Of a stretch of 64,000 nucleotides of DNA, positions 1 through 10,105 are shown one piece after another (position 1 is the stretch's first letter; every line of letters starts with the position of its first letter). The translations under genes and the position numbers were made by a program. This stretch comes from Panonychus citri (taxonomy: Eukaryota; Arthropoda; Arachnida; Trombidiformes; Tetranychidae), in the NCBI RefSeq assembly GCF_014898815.1, contig NW_026515513.1, forward strand, positions 1,178,001-1,242,000, written 5' to 3'. The notes below the pieces were generated by a model. It saw only the letters and a list, made by a program, of their open reading frames with translations, did no database searches and was not told where the DNA came from.

Positions 1-435
1 TTGGGTCAATAAAAGCTTCACATGCATTGATCAATTGAATCTGAGCAACCGGATCATCGGGGTTGGTGTGAACGTCTTTGATTCCGGAAACAACGGACGG
101 CATTGAATCTGAAACCTCGGAGCAGATTAATTCCAGTTCATCGTGAAGTATACGGTTAGTATTGTGTTGACCTGCCCCGTGAATGGCAGCGATATTCTGT
201 GTGGCCGCAGAAGCCGTTTGACGGGCACAAACTTCCAGCCGATTGATGACCTTCTTACGAAGAGCATTGGAAACCGCTGTATTGGTCGCGTTGACCACAT
301 CTTCGGCTGCTTTTTTCAAGGCTGCTTGTGATTTAGAATCGTGAGGATTAGTGGCACATCCTTTTGCAGCATCAACCAGGCGACTTGTAGCATCGGCCAA
401 AACTCTAGCAGCGGCCAAAAGTCGCTTTTGAATAT
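1..435 (-). CDS. rhea: Talin exon 4 in window (rod helical bundles), continues off the left edge
   Basis: This is the most 3-prime talin exon in the window. Read on the minus strand it gives an Ala-rich helical sequence containing KRLLAAARVLADATSRLVDA and later AATQNIAAIHGAGQ, which matches the early talin rod (R1-R3 area of vertebrate talin). Talin links integrin tails to actin at adhesion sites; the rod bundles bind vinculin and actin. The acceptor AG is at 437-436, and joining to the exon ending at 523 restores an uninterrupted S-D-I-Q-K-R reading. The exon runs off the window, so most of the rod and the C-terminal actin-binding module are missing here. Plus-strand open frames over this exon are shadows. 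Confidence 0.93.
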
Positions 436-522
436 CTATCATTTAAATGCAAGTGTTAGTCATGTTAGATTAAAATTTTCTTTCTCGAAAAAAAAAACAA
501 AAGTTGAAGGTCAAACTTTTAC

Positions 523-977
523 CTGAGTCAGATTGTGTTCCCGCTTTACCCTTAATGTCGGTGATCAATTGTGAGGTCGCTTGGCCAATACTTTAGCCTG
601 TTTGACCATTTCACCAGCGTCACCAGTTGAACTGAACAATTTATCGGTCGCATCAATAATCGTATCGACTGGACCATCGTTTTCGGTAACTTTTTTCGCT
701 CGGTGTGAACCATACATATTGACCTGATCTAAGAGCTGATTTAAAGCTCGAGTAACAGCTGCAGCAGCTTCTCTAAGATCAGCTATGAGCTTAGGATCTT
801 TACAAGATAATTGACAAGCTTTCAAAACATTTTCAACCGCTCGAGCGACCTTCTTACAGGCCTCCGTTAACTCCTTCTGACAAGATGGATTTTGTATCGT
901 TGGTGAGACCACTTTAGCCGTTGTCACCAATTGACTTGTAGCCAAAGCACATTCGTTAGCTGATTCAATTACTTTCG
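523..977 (-). CDS. rhea: Talin exon 3 in window (rod), with an apparent 1-nt deletion near 584
   Basis: The exon starts after an acceptor AG at 979-978 and ends at a GTAAAA donor (522-517). It encodes the talin rod segment with TTAKVVSPTIQNPSCQKEL and STGDAGEMVKQAKVLA. In the frame set by the upstream exon, reading stops at 565 just after KVLA. Shifting by one base at the GG of 583-584 (a short C run in the sense strand) resumes the talin-like sequence QATSQLITDIKGKAG up to the donor and keeps phase with exon 4. Because talin is a large, normally essential gene and everything around the shift is well conserved, a consensus base error is the simplest explanation; a real null allele or pseudogene is the alternative. 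Confidence 0.9.
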
Positions 978-1050
978 CTATTTATAAACAAATAAAACAT
1001 GAATCAACTCAATGTAACATGGGAATTTGTATATTGACAGGATTTCTCAC

Positions 1051-2859
1051 CTTGATCTGATGGATCACATTTCGCTGTAACATCTTTAGCTTTGAGGACC
1101 AAAGTGGCCGCAGCATTGGCTACATGTTTAGCGATCGATAAGAGGATATCGGTTGTTTCTCGATCGCATTCATCTTCTTCGCCGATAGTTGCAAGAACGG
1201 CATGAGAAGCTTCACCAACTCGTCCAGCTGAATTAAGAAGTTGAGGTCGACTTGGTTTACTTGTTGGTTCAGCGGCTTTGAGAAGATCGGAAAAGGCTTT
1301 ACATAATCGACGAGCTGCATCCAAAAGTTCATCTCCTTTGGCTTCGTCTTCCATAAGTGTGGCGATAACTCGAACATCTTTGGACATTTCCGGTAAATTA
1401 GATGTAATTGTCGAAACAGCAGCGCCAATCGCTGGAGCCATTGTTTCCAACTCTTTAGGTGGAACTCCAGTTAAAGTGACCAATTGAGCTGTAGCCGCAT
1501 TCATCGCGGACAATTGAGAGGCCACATTTTGTTTCTTAACATCCATTTGACTTTGCTTCCATTTCTTAGCACTTGGATCGTTACCAATGTCCGGTAATCG
1601 AGCCTTTGATGACAACTCTTTCTCCGCCTTTTTGATAACCTCTTTACCGGCCTCAATAGTTGACAATAAAGCCCTTTGAGGACCAGAAAGTCCAGTTGAA
1701 TGAATCGCTGGTTTTTTAATCTCATTACTTGGAACATGTCCAACATGAGCGTGACCCTTAACGGTGGTCATTTGAACGGGAGGCATCGATCTCTCAATGG
1801 TTATCTCAGGCTCTTTGGTGGCTGCTCGTAAAACCGCAGGCATTGCTATGGAATTAACTTCGGGCTGTGCTAATTTAGGTGAAGGTGCTGGTTGGTACTG
1901 AAGGATTGTCGCCTTGTAAGGTGCAACCGAATCTTCAACCATAGTCGAACCTTCATCACCTTCAATTCCAAAATGATCTTTAGCCTTTTTCCGTTTCAAA
2001 ATGATATCAATATAACCAGCGATCAATTGAGCGATCTGTTCACCTTCATTCGTTTGAACTGAATAATATGAATCAGAATAATCACCAAAATCAAGAGTAA
2101 ATGAATTAGGTGAGGCAGCCCAACGCTTGACCGTTGTAAGCGGCCATGTTTCGAGAATCTCTTTGGTCCTTTCGTCAAGTCGTAAAACTGAATCTTTGGT
2201 AACCCCCAATAATCTTGGTGACAATTTATTTTTCCCTTTAATCTTTTCCTTGACCAGGAAAAAGGTGACACCATAAGTTTTCAGCGATCGAGCCAATTGA
2301 ACGTATTTAACTTTAGCATCAAGTTCACTGAGGCCAAATTGTTTACGATGAGCGGTAAAGATAAATTTCTCAATTCGCTTCACTTTAACCAATTCCTTGG
2401 GAAGATAATCTTTTAGATCAAGAAATCCTGTTCGATGTTTAGATTCTGAATGGTCACCATATTGAATTTGACATTGAATCCCAGCAAAGGTTATCGCTTG
2501 TTCCTGGGTCACTGGGTGAGTACCTTTGATAATCGCATCTCGAGTTTGAACGTACAAAAGGTTAAGCTGAACAGGGTCACCAGAATCGATATTTGAATCG
2601 GAGAAGAAAAATTTTCTCCTCAATAAAAGTGTCTCATTTTCACCGATCCCTTGGTCAGGTAAAGTTTTCGACTGGTCAACCCAATCAAGATCATCATCGG
2701 TTTTCAATTTTTTCTTAAGCGTTTCCATTGTTTGGTCCACTGTTTTATCTTTATCTCGTTTCTCTCTACGAAGAGTTAATGTCCGACTTGAATGGTCACT
2801 TTTCTTCAGTTCATCGGCCACTTCACGAACCAAACTGTATTCATCGTGATTTGTTAAAC
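1051..2859 (-). CDS. rhea: Talin large exon: FERM F1 (rest), F2, F3 and start of rod
   Basis: A 1.8-kb exon open throughout, bounded by an acceptor (AATAG, AG at 2861-2860) and a GTGAG donor at 1050. In order it encodes: the rest of F1 with its basic loop (LRREKRDKDK); F2 (from FFFSDSNIDSGDPVQLNLLY to HRKQFGLSELDAKVKYVQLA); F3/PTB-like (TYGVTFFLVKEK, LLGVTKDSVLRLD, VKRWAASPNSFTLDF, including the Trp expected near the integrin-binding face); a Pro-rich linker; and the first rod bundle (GPQRALLSTIEAGKEVIKKA). F3 binds the beta-integrin NPxY tail and activates integrins; F1-F2 contact acidic membrane lipids. Phase is consistent with both neighbouring exons (G|GT and G|CG codons). Confidence 0.96.
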
Positions 2860-2931
2860 CTATTCAAATGAATTTCGAACCATTGATTAATAAAGTATCA
2901 TCCAAATCTCGAATGTCAGGTCAAAACTTAC

Positions 2932-3112
2932 CTATTTTCGTACAAATTATCACCATTAAATTGGCCACTGTTTGGGATTCGTCGACAAGGACAGTTTTAA
3001 CTGACCCGTCCAGCATTCGTATACGAAGTGGCCTCATCTTACGTTTTAATTCAATCGTTTTCTGGTCAGATTTCTGATTGGGAAAAGATGAGTTAATCAA
3101 ATGATTAGACAT
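2932..3112 (-). CDS. rhea: Talin exon 1 in window: start of FERM F1
   Basis: Minus-strand reading gives KRKMRPLRIRMLDGSVKTVL and DESQTVANLMVIICTKIG, the start of talin F1, ending at a clean GTAAGT donor (2931-2926) that joins the next exon through a Gly codon. The 5-prime edge is uncertain. Candidate acceptors have their AG at 3075-3074 or 3063-3062, and either would splice to an upstream F0 exon. An in-frame ATG at 3112-3110 preceded by an in-frame TGA would instead make a short form lacking F0. Talin normally starts with F0 (about 85 residues); I could not find F0 within the window upstream, so it is either in small exons I missed or absent from this transcript. Confidence 0.88.
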
Positions 3113-3889
3113 GATTATTGATTCAATAAAGTTCTGTCAACGATTAACTTTAATTTCGATTAACTTTGATTCTAGTTAAAGTCCTTGGTTTAAATTAACT
3201 TGATTAAATATGATTCAATTTCATATAATTAATATGACACATCAATGACACAACTTAAATTGCAACTCAAAAACAATCAAAATAAAAATGAAGACTTGAT
3301 CAAATTCTGGATTATTTTGACAGAAATTAGGTAAGTGTTGAAACAATTAACTTAATCACGGTCAAGTTGTGGTGAAAAAGACACAGGATTAAGATGATTT
3401 CGGTTATTGGATGAAGATTGAGAGTATAAAAGATGAGTTTTGAAAGGAAAAGAGAGGGAGGAAGAAGATGATGATTGAGAGAAGATGAAGAAAAATGAAA
3501 AGAGACTTGAATAGACAGAGACTAAGAAAGAGAAAGAGAGGGTGGAGAAGATAATGATTAGAATAAATTGTTGGTATTATTCATCATCATTCACGATTCT
3601 CATCTTCAAAGACACAGTCTCTGTGTGTCGTTGTTTTCATCTCTGAATTTTGCGAGAAAATTTTGGCGCAAGTACTTATATGTATGCGATTTCAAGCATC
3701 AAGCTGGATCTTTGCCAGTCCGTGATTAATTGGGAAGAAGCAGAAATACAAGAGTTTATAATCATGATGATCATCATTAGTGAAAACTAACATTGATTGT
3801 TGGGATAATCTATTTTCGGACTAATCCTGGTGTTTTTCATCTGTTGCTCATGATACTCGTTACATGTTACGATTTCAAGGGCTACTAAG

Positions 3890-3950
<61 letters not shown>

Positions 3951-4140
3951 ATGAAAATGGAGAAGGAAAATTTTGATTATAAATGTAACTGAATTCACCT
4001 TACCAGAATGTATTAGGAAAGACCATTCAGTACATGATGATGATCAAACAATAATAACAACAGTTATAACAAAGAAAAAAACAAAAGTCAAAAAAGATGA
4101 TACAAAATAAGAAAAAAAGTTTCCATGTTGTATTCATGTT
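3113..4140. other. Non-coding stretch upstream of talin F1, with a TC microsatellite
   Basis: No protein-like open frame on either strand. It holds purine-rich sequence at 3430-3560 and a perfect (TC)n run at 3893-3947. From about 3948 to 4140 the sequence recurs at about 12080-12370. It is probably talin first intron or upstream DNA. Confidence 0.6.
3893..3947. repeat. (TC)n microsatellite
   Basis: A 55-nt uninterrupted TC run. It sits at the left edge of the segment shared with 12 kb, like several other dinucleotide runs here that lie at duplication edges. Confidence 0.97.
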
Positions 4141-5026
4141 TCAGGCTGGAAATGGATAACGTATTGAGATTTTTTTGTTAGGGGTTATCGGAATTTGCAT
4201 GACAAATGAATTATATGCAAGGAAAGAGGCAATTGTCCAAATCGACGCGGTTATGGTTAAGGTTAACTCTTTATGTTTGGTTGAGATGAAACGTTTTAAT
4301 GGAAGGACAATTGCCATGTAACGGTCAGCAGAAAGTACGGTTAAAGAGAAAACGGTTACACCTATGGACACATCACGAACAAATTCCGATAATTTACAAA
4401 GAAATTGACAGTAAGGCCAAGAGTCGAAGGAGTAAATGGTTGAAACAAAGGGTAAGGCGCCGGTAATAATAAGTACACCAATGGAAAGGCTTATGATGTA
4501 AGTGTTAGGGATTGTTCTCATTGATTTATTACGTAAAAAGACAAATATAATTGTACCATTTCCTATCAAGCCTTTTATGAACAATATCCCAAATACGATT
4601 GGTACGATATATGTTTCAGGTCGATATTCATATGGTACATAAGTATCGTTGTCGGCTAGAGTTCCGTTGAATTTTAAGTTTATTGTATCAGCTAAAATGT
4701 TGTTGTTCAATGATATGGATGATGGTGAAGATGATGATATTGTTGATAGTAAGTCAAAATTAAATCGTAATAAAGGATAACATTGATTAGAAGATGAGTT
4801 TGAATTTACATCGAAAAAATAATATTTTCATCATCTTCATGAGGTTCATTTTTTGTTTATTCTTGGCATTCAGTGGATAAACATAAAAAAGATATAACAA
4901 ACACCATAATATGATTCACAATGAAATAAAAGATAACCTTAATTTGTAATATTAAGTGAATATTATTATCATTTTGATTTTATCTTTTACTTTTCATTAT
5001 TTATAACATCATCTTCATGGAGAATG

Positions 5027-5058
<32 letters not shown>
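3948..5058. repeat. Segment duplicated at about 12080-13310, with the GPCR fragment only in this copy
   Basis: 3948-4140 and about 4830-5058 match, in the same order and orientation, about 12080-12372 and 12672-13295 (for example the shared blocks around 3985/12120, 4870/12705 and 4980/13210, the last ending in a TC run in both). Between the blocks this copy has the GPCR fragment, while the 12-kb copy has about 300 bp of unrelated low-complexity DNA. Confidence 0.85.
4141..4700 (-). pseudogene. Decayed CCHamide-receptor-like GPCR fragment (TM1-TM4 and start of ECL2)
   Basis: Minus-strand translation carries family A GPCR features closest to arthropod CCHamide (bombesin-like) receptors: YVPYEYRPETYIVPIVFGIL before TM1, GLIGNGTIIFVFL (TM1, N1.50), IPNTYIISLSIG (TM2), SWPYCQFLCKLSEF (ECL1/TM3 with C3.25), SADRYMAIVLPLKR (DRY), SIWTIASFLA (TM4). 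Defects: the TM2 sequence SIGVLIITGALPF lacks the near-universal D2.50, apparently by loss of one codon; where the family has Cys before a YPFP motif in ECL2 there is Arg (SIRYPFPA); and TGA follows at once, leaving no TM5-7. No ATG precedes it in frame before a stop near 4830; the only usable entry is an AG near 4695. It could be a first exon with a missed donor, but the lost key residues favour a pseudogene. Confidence 0.72.
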
Positions 5059-5059
<1 letters not shown>

Positions 5060-6368
5060 TTATTATTCAGCAATTGGAATACAATTTGGTGATTCAATTT
5101 GAAAAGACCATTGAACTTGGAATTGTAATAGATGGCGAAGAGAATATTATTTTTAACAATTAATTTTGATTGCGACAGTTTTCCGGAATCAATTGTCTTT
5201 TTCCAGGCAATTTTGTTTTTTTATCCAATTTACAACTAATTTCATCTTAATTAGTTTTCACAATTTGATTAGGTAAACTTATCACTCTCTTGACTGCAAT
5301 AGTTACTATTTTAAGATTTCCTCTTTTTCGTATTTACATAAGTCATCCAACTTGACTCATCATCTTATCATCATCCTAATCTGCATCATCGTCAGAATTT
5401 GGGTGAAAAGAAACCAAAACAAACTAGAAAATTAATCTCACAATGGAAATTAAGTCAAGGATTTTAAAAGAGATGAAGGTTAATCCATGAAACAGTTTCT
5501 ACACAAGAAGAGGAAACAAACACGATAATCTTCATAGTAGATTATCCAATTACTAGAAAACGAGAAAAAAAACTCGAAATTGAGTCAGTCCAATGTCTAA
5601 TTTTCGTTTGAAAATTTAAAGATCATTTCGATATCTTTTTAACTCCTCAGACTCATTTTTCCATTAAATTTAAACTAAAACAATATGAAGATTATTTGAT
5701 TGGAAATCGAGATTAAAATAGAAAAATATTAACCTAAATTCAGTGTAAATAAATTATTAATCATTTTGATTAATATTCCAATTTGTTCTAGTTTTGGTTT
5801 CCTCTTCTCGATAAATTCGGAACTTTTAATTCCTAGTTTTTCATCCTACTCGAATTCACGAAACTTTTTCAAAAGTTTTGCCAGAATTTTCATCTAATCG
5901 AGTGGGTAGTTGATAGACCGAAAAGTTGTCAACTCGAAAATTGATAAAATCTTTGAATTAAATTCAAAATTTTCTCTGCAATCGAAACCCATTTCTATCT
6001 AATGGTCAATTCTTAATTGTTGAGTGTCAATCATCAACTGATATTCAATTAGAATCATCTTTAATTTAATCACATGATCAATTATCGTTGTATCTAACCT
6101 CTAATTACGATTATAGTTGGTAACCAGAGTTCACTAATTGTCAATCAAATTCAATTTCATGATTTTCATCAACTGAAATTTCGTTTCATCATAACAATCA
6201 ACTAATGATATCGATTGGAAATAAACTTTGAATGAAAGATCAATAATATTTGATAAAAAGCTCATCCATCAAATTGAATATTCAACAAGAAATCGGATAT
6301 AATAATTTTCGAGGTGCAAAATGGGCTACGCTTCTGGCGAGATATCAATTGGCCTCATTTGAACAATT
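5059..6368. other. AT-rich non-coding DNA
   Basis: Many stops in all frames and no domain-like peptide. From 5440 to 6240 it is unusually AT-rich with scattered tcgaa/ttcga motifs. The plus-strand frame at 6250-6441 lies opposite the exon at 6369-6437 and is a shadow. Confidence 0.55.
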
Positions 6369-6437
6369 TCACACTCGAACTCGATTATTGCTTAGAACAT
6401 TTTCCACTACTACCCACGTACAGTTTTCTCCTTCGAA
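6369..6437 (-). CDS. Probable last coding exon of a 58-residue protein
   Basis: On the minus strand a strong acceptor (TTTTTCTTTTCAG, AG at 6439-6438) precedes an open stretch FEGENCTWVVVENVLSNNRV ending in TGA at 6371-6369. It joins in phase 0 to the ATG-containing exon at 6852-6959. The base composition is richer in GC than the flanks and the peptide is complex rather than repetitive, as expected for a real exon. The product is not one I recognise. There is no experimental support in the sequence itself beyond splice signals and phase. Confidence 0.5.
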   Translation of the reverse strand, partial: FEGENCTWVVVENVLSNNRVRV

Positions 6438-6851
6438 CTGAAAAGAAAAATGTTCACAATAATATCAACTGAAATTAGAACTTTTAATAAAAATCGAAAT
6501 TCTAACTTAACTTTCTTTTCTCGATCAGTTAATTTTCCAATAATTTAAATATGATTAATGATAATTCATTCAATAAATACTCTCAATTGACAGCTTGAAA
6601 TCAGTTCTAAATCATTTGTATAATAATTAACGTAACGAGTAAACAATTAAACCTTAATTACTATCTATTGGTAAAATATACACAATTGATTACTGTTTAG
6701 TCTGAGATAATAGTTTCTACAATTAACTAGATTCACTTAATTCCAAGGTTAACAATCAATTCTATTAGGAAGCAAATTTGAATTCAAATGAGACATTAAT
6801 CGAGACAATTAGTAGATATAAAAAGAAATGAATAATTAAATGAGTTCGAAC
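6438..6851 (-). other. Intron of the 58-residue gene
   Basis: A 414-bp AT-rich interval with GT at 6851-6850 and AG at 6439-6438 on the minus strand, preceded by a pyrimidine tract. The donor (GAG then GTTCGA) is weak at +3 to +5, which is the main doubt about this model. Confidence 0.45.
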
Positions 6852-6959
6852 CTCGAATCGAGTATGAGCTCCAATGTCTGGTCCATATTCAAAGTCCGAG
6901 TGTCCACTGCTACTTCCTGGAGGTTTGTAGCTAAATTTACCTGACCTAATGGAACTCAT
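6852..6959 (-). CDS. Probable first coding exon of a 58-residue protein
   Basis: ATG at 6959-6957 opens a 36-codon exon reading MSSIRSGKFSYKPPGSSSGH then SDFEYGPDIGAHTRFE, up to a possible donor at 6851. The peptide is polar, has no signal peptide or membrane segment, and with exon 2 would give a small soluble protein (58 residues). It is divergent from DNAJC9, so the two genes may share the promoter region at 7.2-8.6 kb. I do not recognise a family. Confidence 0.5.
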
Positions 6960-8647
6960 GGTTGATTAATTGTTACCAATTCTCGATGATGATGAAACTT
7001 CTTGATTATTACAAATGATCACAGAAAAACAAACTAACAAGTAACAAAAAAAAACAGAAACCAAAAATCCACAAATGGTTAATTGTTGACTCGTAATTTA
7101 ATCGTTGAAGTTCAATTATAATTCTGGTGAACTGATTTTCTCTAGAGTAAAACTTTTGTGGTTTGTTCAATGCTCGATATTCAGAGATGAGCATGAGCCT
7201 TTCCAATAATCGTCTCCCTGGATGATGAACGAATTGAATCTAGAGAAAAGTCTCTCTCTCTCTTCCTCTTCATCTCCTCTCTTTTCATCTCTTTTCATCT
7301 TCTTTCAAAGTTTAAAATTAGAGAGAAATTGAGATTATGATGAGAAGGAAGAAGATGAGAGTTAAATATAAGAGAAGATGAAAATTAAGAGAATGGTAAA
7401 AATCTCGAATGAAAGTTAAGACACTTCGCTATTTTTGGTCTACAATTTAGTTCGCTAATCCAGTTTCTCCTCTCTTTCTTTACTTTCTTTCAAATTATCA
7501 TCCTCTTTCTCTTCCTCTGGTTGTTTTCTTTTTCTTTTCTCTGTTTTTTTTATTCATCATTCGCTTCAGGTTCCATGGGAGGATAAGCCAAGTCAATGCG
7601 AAGAAAAAGATTCAAGTTGTTCGAGACGTTTAATATTCCTACGCTATTGGATTAAATTTTACTTCACCATTCAACCAACAGTACAAATCTATTTTTATAT
7701 ATCACAATTAAGTTTATTCTTATTATTAATAAGCTTTTCAACTCAATCAAAGTTGTATAACTGTAATCACATTAACTGTTAACACTCATTGGATTCACCT
7801 GAAAAGATTGTCACATTGTCGAGTCAATATCCGTTTGTTTGTATCAATCAGTTATCATTGATTTTACCTTGAAATTTGAATCATTTGCTTAATTTTTTGT
7901 CCATTTGTCTCTGAGCCAAAATAATCCCATTGATGATTAATATTAATTAGACTCATCTTCTTGTTAATACTTACACTTATTATGACAACAAATTGTCAGT
8001 CATGAAACTGTTGATGTTTACACTGTTACTCTTATCCTTTCATTACTAATATTTGGCTGTTGATGTGCAATTTTAAGGTTCCGTTACTTTTATATATAAA
8101 CCTCATCTTCTGTTTCATCATCATCATGAAAATTTCCATGATTCATCTAGTAGAATAAAAAAAACTAGGTTACTAAGAAATCTAATGAAACTTATCAGAA
8201 CTTTTGTCGAAAATGTTGATCGATCAAAACAATTTAAATCTTATCGAAAATTGAATTTACTTTACCTACCATTCTAATAGTATTGTCCGAGTAAAATCTC
8301 ACCTTAAATTGATCGAAAAAAAATCACTCTTACAATCACAGGAAACAATAAGTTGATTACGAACAAAAAAATTAATTAACGAATAGAAAAACAATCGAAA
8401 TATTCATAAAATCGCGCTTACCTAAAATAGGGAACTTCTTCGTCGTTAGATGGCACCACTTTTGCATTCTTTTTCTTTTCTTATTAAAAAGGCGGCAAAA
8501 AGAAAGAGATAAACATTGTGACTAAACAAAAGTCTTTGTTCATTTTTTTTTCTGGTTAATTGTTTTCAATTTTAATTCTTTTCAATTTGTTATATTGTTT
8601 GTTCTTGTGTTTAGGTAAAGTGCTTGGTTCCTGTTGGAAAAAGAATA
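6960..8647. promoter_or_regulatory. Divergent intergenic region between the 58-residue gene and DNAJC9
   Basis: Contains pyrimidine-rich tracts (7245-7315, 7470-7550), short minus-strand donor-like sites (GTAAGC at 8420, GTAAAG at 8270, GTGAGA at 8301) that could end 5-prime UTR exons of the minus-strand gene, and a plus-strand acceptor-like TTGTGTTTAG at about 8615 just before DNAJC9. A TAGATGGCACCA box at about 8448 lies near the likely start sites. A stretch at 7571-7650 is open on both strands but I cannot assign it. Transcription starts cannot be fixed from sequence. Confidence 0.4.
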
Positions 8648-9556
8648 ATGGGTTTGATTAGTGACTGTGATTCTTATTTTAGTAGTAAAAATTTATATGA
8701 GGTGTTGGGTGTTGATAAGGATTCAACTGATGAAGAAATTAAAAAGGCTTTCAGGCGATTAAGTTTAAAATATCATCCTGATAGATTTCCTGATGCTTCT
8801 GAAGATGAAAAGAAAGTGATCACCTCTAAATTTCAAGTACTTGCCAAGGTTTCATTTGTTTTAACGGATAAAAGTAAACGGGAAATTTATGATGCCAGTG
8901 GTGTTATTCCTGAAGAGGATATTGATGATGCTGAGGCAAATTGGCATGAATATTGGAGATGTTTGTTCCCGGAAATTTCTACAACTGATATTGATGAATA
9001 TGTTAAAAATTATATTGGCTCAGAAGAGGAGAAAAATGACCTTAAAGAATTGTATCTTCGATATGAAGGTGATCTAGATCCAATCTCTGAGTCAATGATT
9101 GGATTTGATGAGAATCGTCATCGTACAATGATTGAGGAATTAATTGAAGAAGAGGAAGTACCAGCTTTCGATGCTTTTACCAAAGAACCTAAAGCGAAAA
9201 GAGCTAAAAGAATTAAGAAATCGGAAAGAGAGGCCAAAGCCGCTGAAAGAGAGGCCAAAAAGAAGGAGAAAAAAGGTAAAGGAGGAAAATCTCCTGATGA
9301 TGATTTAGTTAAAGCGATTCAAACTCGACATAAGCAAAATTTTACCTCATTGGTTGACCGATTGGCAGCCAAATATGGTAATGGAAAGGACATGGAAGAA
9401 CCCGAAGAAGATGAAGAAGAGGAAGAAGAAGAAGAAGATGATGACGATGATGAAGATTTTGAAGAAAAGCCCAAAAGTCAAAAGAAACGCAAATCCACCA
9501 ATTCCAGATCAAAATCTAAATCTAAAGGTACAAGCAAAAAAAGAAAAGTGAAATAA
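8648..9556 (+). CDS. DNAJC9: DNAJC9-like J-domain histone co-chaperone
   Basis: Intronless ORF of 302 residues from ATG 8648 (MGLISD, matching the MGLL start of animal DNAJC9; a longer frame from 8624 lacks ATG). The J domain spans about residues 14-83 with YHPDR (HPD at 43-45), the loop that stimulates Hsp70 ATPase. It is followed by the DNAJC9-specific block (NWHEYWRCLFPEIS, YIGSEEEKNDLKELYLRYEG, EVPAFDAFTKEPKAKRAKR) that in the human protein binds histone H3-H4. Next come a basic coiled region, AIQTRHKQNFTSLVDRLAAKY, an acidic run of about 20 Glu/Asp and a Lys/Ser-rich nuclear-type tail. The acidic run and basic tail are longer than in human DNAJC9 (260 residues). Expected role: nuclear recruitment of Hsp70 to H3-H4 for histone supply and replacement. 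Confidence 0.95.
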   Translation: MGLISDCDSYFSSKNLYEVLGVDKDSTDEEIKKAFRRLSLKYHPDRFPDASEDEKKVITSKFQVLAKVSFVLTDKSKREIYDASGVIPEEDIDDAEANWHEYWRCLFPEISTTDIDEYVKNYIGSEEEKNDLKELYLRYEGDLDPISESMIGFDENRHRTMIEELIEEEEVPAFDAFTKEPKAKRAKRIKKSEREAKAAEREAKKKEKKGKGGKSPDDDLVKAIQTRHKQNFTSLVDRLAAKYGNGKDMEEPEEDEEEEEEEEDDDDDEDFEEKPKSQKKRKSTNSRSKSKSKGTSKKRKVK

Positions 9557-10105
9557 ATGATTTGCAGATCGCAACAATTAACAAATGGGAGCCCTTACAT
9601 TACATCACAATAGTTGATGATCCAATGGTTTTAATGGTTTACATTGATTTAAATTGTATTGAGAAAACAAAACCATTGATTTACTCACAATTAAATCACA
9701 CAAATCCCGATGCACCTCCTACAGACAATTTAATTGTCACCATTCCTTATGTTACCAACAAGAATTAACCAAAAACCTCCAACTCTAATCATCTCTTTAA
9801 TAACAACAATAATTACAGAATCTCTTTTAACATTATCCTCTTTCTCTATCTTATTAATTACCAATCTAATTTTCCATTTTAATTTTATTCTCTTGATTTC
9901 TCATTGTTACTTTTCCTATGTGTTTACATTTTTCTCGTGACCAAATGATTTAGATAATTTATATTCTCATACTTTTCTCCTCTTGAACATTTTCCAGTTT
10001 AATTCAATTGGTTTACTATTCCAAACAACTAAAACAAAGAGAGAGAGAACGAGAGCGAAAAGAGAGAGAAAAAACAAAAACAATCCCTTGTTATATTTCA
10101 TCATC
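9557..10105 (+). other. 3-prime UTR of DNAJC9 and upstream region of the next gene
   Basis: Short open frames here (9562-9768, 9734-9940) lack ATG at the start or homology and read as UTR. A GAGA-rich patch at 10035-10070 lies just upstream of the next ATG. Confidence 0.5.

Noticed and set aside
1278..1487. Plus-strand ORF over talin
   Set aside because: Shadow of the talin exon on the other strand.
9562..9768. 68-codon ORF directly after DNAJC9
   Set aside because: Starts with TTG, lies in the expected 3-prime UTR and matches no family.
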